A stretch of 5,715 nucleotides of DNA from Bacteroidota bacterium. Lineage in GTDB: Bacteria > Bacteroidota > Bacteroidia > Flavobacteriales > Weeksellaceae. Made by a program: the position numbers and the translations under genes. This document shows positions 1-4,783 of the stretch, piece after piece (within the stretch, counting starts at the first letter, position 1; each line of letters starts with the position of its first letter). Under the pieces are notes generated by a model. The model did not search any database, had not been told where the DNA came from, and was given only the letters and a program-made list of their open reading frames with translations. The stretch spans positions 1 through 5,715 of the forward strand of contig JAEXJU010000038.1 of NCBI GenBank assembly GCA_023448955.1, written 5' to 3'.

Positions 1-35
1 CTAATGTATTAATTTTTTACAATACAAATCTAAAG

Positions 36-64
36 GTAGGAATCTCAGCAGTTTAGATTCCTAC
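36..64. repeat. REP-like perfect 10-bp inverted repeat
   Basis: GTAGGAATCT (36-45) and AGATTCCTAC (55-64) are perfect reverse complements around a 9-nt loop. The right arm runs into further small palindromes: ATTCC-TAC-GGAAT (57-69) and GAATG-ACAAA-CATTC (66-80). AATCTAAA (27-34) can also pair with TTTAGATT (52-59), so two mutually exclusive stems are possible. It lies beyond the operon terminator and has no U-tract, so it is probably not itself a terminator. The nested palindromes suggest a dispersed extragenic repeat of the REP/BIME kind. That class is inference, because only one copy is in the window. Confidence 0.55.
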
Positions 65-93
65 GGAATGACAAACATTCTGAATATATTCTT

Positions 94-126
94 AAAAAAA
101 AGCACACTTAATAAAAAGTATGCTTT
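94..126 (-). terminator. Rho-independent terminator of the sigma/anti-sigma/barrel operon
   Basis: Read on the minus strand, AAAGCATACTT (126-116) pairs with AAGTGTGCTTT (109-99) across a 6-nt loop. The only non-Watson-Crick pair is a G-U wobble, which is an A-C mismatch on the plus strand, so the hairpin favours minus-strand transcripts. Eight T's follow (complement of the A-run at 94-101). It begins 37 bp after the stop codon of the barrel gene and closes the three-gene operon. Confidence 0.8.
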
Positions 127-163
127 AATAAGAAAATAGTGTATAAAAATGTTATATGAAAAT

Positions 164-1240
164 TTAAAAATCAATATTAGCAATCTCAATTCCGAATTGG
201 ATTCCGTTTTTATTTGGTAGATTGGCTTTGTTATTAAAAATTGGAGTAAAATCTTTTTTGATGAACAAATTAACACCACCATAACCCAAACTGAATTTTC
301 CTCCAAATAAGAACGCATTCACGCCATCATCCAAAGTGTAATCATATTTCTGGAATTTGCTTCCTTCATCATAGTATTTAACTTTCACAATACTTCTGGT
401 GTTGATTCCTGCATAAGCACCTACGCCGATTTTCCACATTTTTTTCCTCACATCCAGGTATTGCTTACCATCATATTCGGTATATTTTGGATTAAGATAA
501 AGCTGAAATTCTATCGGTAAAGTCAGATAAACATTTCGAAGTTTGGAACGCTTCAGTCTGCCTTCTTCAAAATTCTCAAGAAACAATTGCGAATTTTCCT
601 GAACAAAAACCTGTGGACGTTTCGGCATGTAAGTGTCCGTTCTGTAAGCCAATCCATATCTAAGAATCCAAGGACTGGTAAAACTTCCGAGTTGCTTATC
701 TCGTCTGAACTGCACTTCAACACTGTGAGAATTTCCGATTCTCATTTCAGAATCGTTCTCAAATGGATTAAAACTGCCTTTATCTTTTGTAAGATTCGCA
801 AATGCATAGCCAACACTGATACTGCTTGTGTTGATATATTCAGTAGGTTCTTTTTTATCTTTTTTGATGTTAATGGTCAAACCGGAACTTTTGAAAACCA
901 TCACATTCTTATTTCTGAGTGTGTCAGTGCTATAAACCGAATGGGTAACCGCCGTTTTTGTAATCTCTTCCAGCTGCTGGCGTTCATTTTCAATTTTATC
1001 ATTGATGAGTGTTTCATATCTTTTGGAGACTGCATCTTTTTGAGCAATTTGTTCGGCTTTTGTTATTTTTCCGGACGAAAAAGCTTCATCAATTTTGTCA
1101 ATTTCCATTTTCATATTCGCTTTTTCTGTCGATACAATTGAATTGACTTTTTCCGTATAGGATTTCATCTGGCTATCAAGCGTAGTTTGGGCTGTAGCAA
1201 AGCTGGAAAGCATTGCCATAAGTAGAATTTTGGTCTTCAT
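164..1240 (-). CDS. Exported coiled-coil plus outer-membrane beta-barrel protein
   Basis: This is a 358-aa protein of unknown function. Residues 1-17 form a signal peptide (Lys-containing n-region, hydrophobic ILLMAML core, likely cleavage after FATA before Q18). Residues 20-98 are almost free of Pro and Gly and rich in K, E, Q, A and I, so they probably form a long helix or coiled coil. From about residue 135 to the end, alternating hydrophobic/polar strands with aromatic girdles (for example ISVGYAFANL, WILRYGLAYR, WKIGVGAYAGIN, FGGKFSLGYGGVNLFIKKD) and a final IANIDF ending in Phe fit a small Bacteroidota outer-membrane beta-barrel, PorT/OMP_b-brl-like. It is the last gene of the ECF sigma operon, 6 bp after the membrane-protein stop and followed by a terminator. 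The ATG is chosen because the signal peptide starts there; no Shine-Dalgarno is visible. Localisation is fairly secure, while a signalling or sensor role is inferred from context only. Confidence 0.85.
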   Translation of the reverse strand: MKTKILLMAMLSSFATAQTTLDSQMKSYTEKVNSIVSTEKANMKMEIDKIDEAFSSGKITKAEQIAQKDAVSKRYETLINDKIENERQQLEEITKTAVTHSVYSTDTLRNKNVMVFKSSGLTINIKKDKKEPTEYINTSSISVGYAFANLTKDKGSFNPFENDSEMRIGNSHSVEVQFRRDKQLGSFTSPWILRYGLAYRTDTYMPKRPQVFVQENSQLFLENFEEGRLKRSKLRNVYLTLPIEFQLYLNPKYTEYDGKQYLDVRKKMWKIGVGAYAGINTRSIVKVKYYDEGSKFQKYDYTLDDGVNAFLFGGKFSLGYGGVNLFIKKDFTPIFNNKANLPNKNGIQFGIEIANIDF

Positions 1241-1246
1241 AATAGT

Positions 1247-1930
1247 TTATTTAGTTGTTATAGAATCTTTGTCGTAAAGTGTAATTCCGAAGAGTTTGAT
1301 ACGTTTTGGATTGGGAAAATCAGAATCATTTTTTGGTTTCAAAGTATTGATTCCCATTGCAGATTTTGAGGTCTCAGTTTTGGCTTTGTCGATTTCTACT
1401 CCGAAAAGAAGGTCGGAAGATGACACATATTTAACTTTTTCTCTTGGTCTTTGAATATCGTTTTGAGCCATTTGCTCTACTGTTTTAGAAACAATCTGAG
1501 GTTCTTCTTTTTTAATAATTATTTCTTTTTCAGGAATTTGAACATTATTTTTATAATTCTCAATTCGTAGATTTTTAGCAATTTCCAGATTCTCAATTTT
1601 GGGATTCTTATTAATATTATTTTTCAAAGGAACTGATGTTTTAAATTGTTGGTCATAAGCAGCTTGTTCATTTGCAGTAAAAATTTGATTTTCTACCCGA
1701 GAAGGATATTTTAATACGCGGTATTTTTTCACTTTATTCTCAATATCAGTCATCCAAGAAAAACCATTAAAACTAACAATTAGAATAATGACTGCAACAA
1801 ATCTCCACCAAATCATTTTTGGCTTTCTCTTTTTCTCAGGAACTTGGTCTAGTTTTTCTTCCAATCTGTCCCAAAGACCTTCGGAAACTTTCATTTCCTT
1901 TTGTTCGTATTTAGATTTCAGATTCTGCAT
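1247..1930 (-). CDS. Putative single-pass membrane anti-sigma factor
   Basis: This is a 227-aa protein. Residues 1-38 are charged and presumably cytoplasmic, and include EGLWDRLEEKLD, a pattern typical of N-termini of Bacteroidota anti-sigma-like proteins. Residues 39-60 (MIWWRFVAVIILIVSF...) are the single transmembrane helix, preceded by the basic cluster KKRKPK, which favours N-in topology. About 165 periplasmic residues follow. They are low-complexity, K/E/N/I-rich around 104-145, with an SSDLLFGVEID segment (171-181) and a C-terminal KRIKLFGITLYDKD segment (209-222) that resembles the conserved tail of these proteins. The start overlaps the end of the sigma gene by 20 bp, implying translational coupling. 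An alternative ATG at codon 13 would sit 16 bp past the sigma stop and keep the conserved motif. No zinc-binding HxxxCxxC motif of the ZAS class is present. The anti-sigma role is inferred from position, topology and motif resemblance. Confidence 0.75.
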   Translation of the reverse strand: MQNLKSKYEQKEMKVSEGLWDRLEEKLDQVPEKKRKPKMIWWRFVAVIILIVSFNGFSWMTDIENKVKKYRVLKYPSRVENQIFTANEQAAYDQQFKTSVPLKNNINKNPKIENLEIAKNLRIENYKNNVQIPEKEIIIKKEEPQIVSKTVEQMAQNDIQRPREKVKYVSSSDLLFGVEIDKAKTETSKSAMGINTLKPKNDSDFPNPKRIKLFGITLYDKDSITTK

Positions 1931-2468
1931 TTTGCTTGGTGTTTTGTTGATTAAAATAATCTTTCAGCCATTTTTTTGCTTTGTTCAGCTGGCTTTTACT
2001 TGTTCCTTCCGAGATGTTCAGGATTTCCGCAATTTCATGATGTTTCTTTTCCTCAAAAACCGAAAGATTGAAAACCAGTTTGTAACCGATTGGCATTTCC
2101 TTAAAAATCACATCTAAATCAATGTCTTTAGAAAGTTCATCAATATCTTCAATCTGTTCCGCCATCGAATCCGAAAATTCAGTTTCAGCGTACAAAATAT
2201 GTTTGTTTTTCCGAATGAAACTAATCGCATCATTCACCACAATTTTTCTCAGCCAGAAAGGAAATGATTCGTAATTCTTACAATCTTCAATTTTGGTAAA
2301 CGCCTTATAAAAGGCATTCATTAAAACATCTTCCGCATCATCCCGGTTATTGATGTAAGAATTAGCAACCGACAACATTTTCCCAGAAAACATCTCGAAC
2401 AAACTCTTCTGAGCTAGTCTATCATTTTTCTTTGCTTTGGAAAAGATATGTTGTAAATCTTTGTTCAT
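1911..2468 (-). CDS. ECF-type RNA polymerase sigma-70 family factor
   Basis: This 185-aa protein has the usual length of an ECF (group 4) sigma factor. Region 2 spans about residues 16-88. It has helix KSLFEMFSGKMLSVANSYI, then the acidic RDDAEDVLMNAFYKAF core (2.1-2.2, core RNAP binding), then FPFWLRKIVVNDAISFIRK (2.3-2.4, melting and -10 recognition). An acidic linker (92-117) follows. Region 4 spans about 118-172, with MPIGYKLVFNLSVFEEKKHHEIAEILNISEGTSKSQL cut here for reading as: MPIGYKLVFNLSVFEEK, then HHEIAEILNISEGTSKSQL. The latter is the helix-turn-helix that reads the -35 element, with the ISEGTSKSQL signature common in Bacteroidota ECF factors. Regions 1 and 3 are absent, as expected. 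It is first in an operon with a membrane partner and a barrel protein and is preceded by an ECF-like promoter, so it probably controls its own transcription. The ATG at 2468 gives the standard family N-terminus. Confidence 0.93.
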   Translation of the reverse strand: MNKDLQHIFSKAKKNDRLAQKSLFEMFSGKMLSVANSYINNRDDAEDVLMNAFYKAFTKIEDCKNYESFPFWLRKIVVNDAISFIRKNKHILYAETEFSDSMAEQIEDIDELSKDIDLDVIFKEMPIGYKLVFNLSVFEEKKHHEIAEILNISEGTSKSQLNKAKKWLKDYFNQQNTKQNAESEI

Positions 2469-2484
2469 TTTCTCTTTCTGACTA

Positions 2485-2513
2485 TAAGACGGTAAAAACC
2501 CGAAATGGTTGCC
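2485..2513 (-). promoter_or_regulatory. ECF-type promoter of the sigma operon (probable autoregulation)
   Basis: On the minus strand, GGCAACC (2513-2507) supplies an AAC-type -35 element. CGTCTTA (2491-2485) supplies a CGTC -10 element. Fifteen bases separate AACC from CGTC, which matches ECF sigma promoters in general. Transcription would start near 2478, leaving a leader of only about 10 nt before the ATG at 2468; the purine-rich AGAAAGAGAAA lies directly before the start codon. ECF factors commonly transcribe their own operon, so this is most simply the sigma factor's own target. The elements are read directly; their recognition by this particular sigma is inferred. Confidence 0.65.
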
Positions 2514-2585
2514 TGAATTTGTTAATTAAATTTAAGATAAATAATTAACTAACTGATTACAAGTAAAATAAATTTAAATTATCTT

Positions 2586-2629
2586 TCGCAGATTTGACAT
2601 ATTTTGCTGATTTTTAAAAAAATCTGCGA
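2586..2629. repeat. 10-bp inverted repeat TCGCAGATTT / AAATCTGCGA
   Basis: TCGCAGATTT (2586-2595) and AAATCTGCGA (2620-2629) are exact reverse complements separated by 24 AT-rich bases. The right arm can alternatively take part in a short A/T hairpin, GATTTTT (2609-2615) with AAAAATC (2618-2624). The repeat sits between two divergent genes, about 75 bp upstream of the ECF -35 element and about 140 bp upstream of prfB. It could be a paired operator or a structured transcript element. No regulator can be named. Confidence 0.4.
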
Positions 2630-2767
2630 TAGAAAAATGTACTATTCATTTTTAAAGAATTTAAACTTTGTACCTTAATGCATAGTTTATTTAAAAAAAA
2701 TCTTCGTGCCCATTGTATTAAAATTTTCGAATTAAACAGGAATCATCAACATTCACTAATTTCTCCT

Positions 2768-2775
2768 TACTTTTG
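2768..2775 (+). promoter_or_regulatory. Bacteroidota -7 box (TAnnTTTG) for prfB
   Basis: TACTTTTG matches the Bacteroidota primary-sigma -7 consensus TAnnTTTG exactly. It ends 17 bp before the GTG start at 2793, so transcription would begin near 2781 with a leader of only about a dozen bases. No good TTTG-type -33 element is visible 19-21 bp upstream. The placement supports the GTG start, because longer versions of the protein would begin inside or upstream of the promoter. Confidence 0.5.
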
Positions 2776-2792
2776 CAAAAATCAAAACAGAC

Positions 2793-3905
2793 GTGGTAAA
2801 CACAGACCAAATAAAAGATATACAATCCAGAATAGAAGACCTTCACAAGTTTCTTGGCATCGAGAAAAAGAAAATTGAAATTTCTAATGACGATGAGAAA
2901 ACGGCTGCACCAGAATTTTGGGAAAAACCAAAAGAAGCCGAAGTTTTTCTGAAACAACTTCGCTCCAAGAAAAAATGGGTTGAAAGTTATGAGGAAATCA
3001 ACACCCAATTCGAAGATCTACAAGTTTTGATGGAGTTTGCAAAAGAAGATCCAGATTCTGAACAAGAACTGGATGAAACTTTTCCTCAATTGGTAGAAAA
3101 AATTGAAAATCTGGAGTTCAAAAATATGTTGTCCAATGAAGGCGATGAATTATCTGCCGTTCTTCAAATCACAGCCGGAGCCGGCGGAACAGAATCCTGC
3201 GACTGGGCAAGTATGCTGATGCGGATGTACACGATGTGGGCAGACAAACAAGGCTACAAAATTCGTGAACTGAATTTCCAGGAAGGTGATGTTGCTGGTG
3301 TAAAAACGGTGACTTTAGAAATCGAAGGAGAGTTTGCTTTCGGTTATCTGAAAGGTGAAAATGGCGTTCACAGATTGGTGAGGATTTCGCCTTTTGATAG
3401 TAATGCCAAGCGTCACACGAGTTTTGTTTCGGTTTATGTTTATCCTTTGGTGGATGACACGATTGAAATCAACATCAATCCTGCCGATATCAGTTTCGAA
3501 ACGATGCGAAGTTCCGGAGCTGGTGGACAAAACGTAAATAAGGTTGAAACAGCGGTTCGTCTTCGTCACGCACCAACAGGAATTATCATTGAAAACTCGG
3601 AATCGCGTTCTCAGCTGCAGAATAAAGAAAAGGCAATGCAACTCTTGCGTTCCCGACTTTATGAAATCGAACTCGAAGAACGAATGAAAGCCAGAAACGA
3701 AATCGAAGCCGGCAAAATGAAAATCGAATGGGGTTCTCAAATCAGGAATTATGTGATGCATCCGTACAAATTGGTAAAAGATGTGCGCTCAGGATATGAA
3801 ACCTCAGATGTGGATGGCGTAATGAATGGCAACTTGACGCCTTTCCTGAAAGCTTATCTGATGAATGAAGGACAGGCTGGAAGTGATGAGTTGGATGATT
3901 TGTAA
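2793..3905 (+). CDS. prfB: Peptide chain release factor 2 (RF2), no frameshift
   Basis: This is a complete 370-aa class I release factor. It recognises UGA and UAA in the ribosomal A site and triggers hydrolysis of peptidyl-tRNA. The helical N-terminal domain (about 1-110) is followed by the core with GAGGTESCDWASML (129-142). The RF2 stop-codon motif SPF is at 199-201 within RISPFDSNAKRHTSF. The catalytic GGQ is at 244-246 in SSGAGGQNVNKVETAVRL. The residue matching E. coli position 246 is Ser240, a small residue rather than the Thr of strain K-12. C-terminal IEWGSQIRNYVMHPYKLVKD is typical of RF2. Length agrees with the E. coli protein (365 aa). The start is GTG: no ATG lies in frame nearby, the frame is closed by TAA at 2757, and the family N-terminus (DQIKDIQSRIEDL) begins here. 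The gene is uninterrupted, because the place where many prfB genes carry CTT TGA C reads CTT GGC (codons 21-22). It ends with TAA. Confidence 0.96.
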   Translation: MVNTDQIKDIQSRIEDLHKFLGIEKKKIEISNDDEKTAAPEFWEKPKEAEVFLKQLRSKKKWVESYEEINTQFEDLQVLMEFAKEDPDSEQELDETFPQLVEKIENLEFKNMLSNEGDELSAVLQITAGAGGTESCDWASMLMRMYTMWADKQGYKIRELNFQEGDVAGVKTVTLEIEGEFAFGYLKGENGVHRLVRISPFDSNAKRHTSFVSVYVYPLVDDTIEININPADISFETMRSSGAGGQNVNKVETAVRLRHAPTGIIIENSESRSQLQNKEKAMQLLRSRLYEIELEERMKARNEIEAGKMKIEWGSQIRNYVMHPYKLVKDVRSGYETSDVDGVMNGNLTPFLKAYLMNEGQAGSDELDDL

Positions 3906-3914
3906 AACAACTTA

Positions 3915-3946
3915 TTTGAGAAATTTTCGTAGTTTCGTTACATTTA
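3915..3946 (+). promoter_or_regulatory. Candidate promoter for the AT-rich secreted-protein gene
   Basis: TTTG at 3915-3918 and TACATTTA at 3939-3946 resemble the Bacteroidota -33 and -7 elements. The second matches TAnnTTTG at 5 of 6 fixed positions, and the spacer of 20 bp is as expected. The predicted start near 3953 leaves about 30 nt before the ATG at 3984. No terminator separates this gene from prfB, so read-through is also possible. In such AT-rich DNA a chance match is a real risk. Confidence 0.35.
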
Positions 3947-3983
3947 TTTATCTGTTTTAAGACATTGTAAGCATTATTATGTT

Positions 3984-4637
3984 ATGTATAAAAAAAAAAT
4001 TATATTTTTCTCTCTGATTATTTCTGTTTTCGTTTTAAGCCAAGATAAAATTTTATTTGACAAAAGATTGTTCTATAAAGTTGCTAATCGAGAAACTATT
4101 TGGTCTGTGTCCGAAATAAATCCTAATGTAATTAAAATTGACAATATAACATTAAATCTCAAATTTATTTATTACAATGGCTATCTATCTTCATATGAAT
4201 TTGATAAAAATAATGAAATAAATTACAAAACCCTTACTTTAAAAAAAAAGGAAACTCGAAATTTTGAAGTCGTTAGTGAAGAAAAAATAAAAATAGAAAA
4301 ATTTGATTGTATCAAGTATACTGTGAAATCAGACAGTCGGTTATTTGAATTTTTTATATCAAAAAACAAAATTAACAATACTTCTTATCTTTATTCGATA
4401 TTAGAAAGTAAAAAGACAAATGTTTTTAAACCTGGTTTAATTATTAAAATCAATATGCATTATGAATCAGAGCCGGCATTCAAATCATTTTTAACTTTGG
4501 AAAAAATTGAAAAAATTAAGCAAAAGGAACTAAATAATTCTATTGACATAAATGCTTTAAATGAATCTGTTTCAACTACAGAAATTAATAGTAAAAACAG
4601 AAAACTTCAAACAACTAAAATAATACCGAATAGTTAA
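3984..4637 (+). CDS. AT-rich secreted protein of unknown function, possibly GLPGLI-like
   Basis: This is a 217-aa protein I cannot assign firmly. Residues 1-19 are a signal peptide (YKKK n-region, IIFFSLIISVFV core, probable cleavage after VLS before Q20). There is no lipoprotein Cys. The mature part is rich in K, N, I, F and Y, with strand-like segments up to about residue 175 and a polar, probably disordered tail (180-217). The layout of a 'KFDCIKYTVKS' segment (106-116) followed by 'FKPGLIIKI' (148-156) recalls the Bacteroidota GLPGLI family of secreted proteins, but the motif is incomplete and the protein is shorter. Sampled stretches are about 20-25% GC, well below prfB, which suggests a lineage-specific or transferred gene. 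Two nine-A runs (3991-3999, 4241-4249) lie in the coding region. The ATG at 3984 is chosen because it gives an intact signal peptide; an ATG at 3979 is out of frame and closes after 12 codons. Confidence 0.75.
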   Translation: MYKKKIIFFSLIISVFVLSQDKILFDKRLFYKVANRETIWSVSEINPNVIKIDNITLNLKFIYYNGYLSSYEFDKNNEINYKTLTLKKKETRNFEVVSEEKIKIEKFDCIKYTVKSDSRLFEFFISKNKINNTSYLYSILESKKTNVFKPGLIIKINMHYESEPAFKSFLTLEKIEKIKQKELNNSIDINALNESVSTTEINSKNRKLQTTKIIPNS

Positions 4638-4751
4638 ATAAGATACTACAACATATTTTTGGCAAATTGCGGGTTAAACTCAGAACTGTAAAAGTGCACA
4701 CATCTATTTAAAATTAAAAACACCAAATTTCCAAACAATTAAATTAATTAT

Positions 4752-4779
4752 AAAAAGCCTCAGAAAATTCTGAGGCTTT
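4752..4779 (-). terminator. Rho-independent terminator of the E2 gene
   Basis: AAAGCCTCAGA (4754-4764) and TCTGAGGCTTT (4769-4779) form an 11-bp stem with a tetraloop. On the minus strand the stem runs into five or six T's (complement of 4752-4756 and beyond). It begins 4 bp after the E2 stop codon. On the plus strand it is followed only by TTTG, so it may also stop transcripts of the convergent 217-aa gene, but less efficiently. Confidence 0.88.
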
Positions 4780-4783
4780 GCTA

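Larger units (their letters stand above)
2469..2792. other. Divergent intergenic region between the sigma operon and prfB
   Basis: This 324-bp stretch is AT-rich and contains no credible gene. The left end holds the ECF-type promoter of the minus-strand operon (2485-2513). The middle (about 2515-2640) is A/T homopolymer-rich and contains a 10-bp inverted repeat. The right end holds the -7 box leading into prfB (2768-2775). Between about 2640 and 2760 I see only AT-rich sequence with no strong signal. An open frame starting at 2678 crosses into prfB in another frame and looks spurious. Confidence 0.7.

Noticed and set aside
61..318. Minus-strand open frame of 85 codons at the left edge
   Set aside because: It overlaps the barrel gene in another frame and runs through the operon terminator.
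587..1141. Plus-strand open frame of 184 codons
   Set aside because: It is antisense to the barrel gene, and the translation is Phe/Ile/Cys-rich with no domain. It is a shadow of the real gene.
1788..2117. Plus-strand open frame of 109 codons across the sigma/anti-sigma junction
   Set aside because: It is antisense to two supported genes, and the Phe-rich translation is typical of the complement of Lys/Glu-rich coding sequence.
2600..2606. TATTTTG as a -7 promoter box
   Set aside because: It is one base short of TAnnTTTG, and no matching -33 element or gene start follows at a sensible distance.
2678..2878. Open frame of 66 codons upstream of and overlapping prfB, in the frame from which a +1 shift would enter prfB
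   Set aside because: There is no CTTTGA slip site, no stop at a plausible shift position, no recognisable protein sequence, and the prfB -7 box lies inside it.
3315..3761. Minus-strand open frame of 148 codons
   Set aside because: It is antisense to the conserved core of prfB and has no recognisable motif.
4638..4751. Possible decayed gene or small RNA between the two convergent genes
   Set aside because: It is only about 110 bp, has no clear hairpin before the E2 terminator, and no open frame of note.
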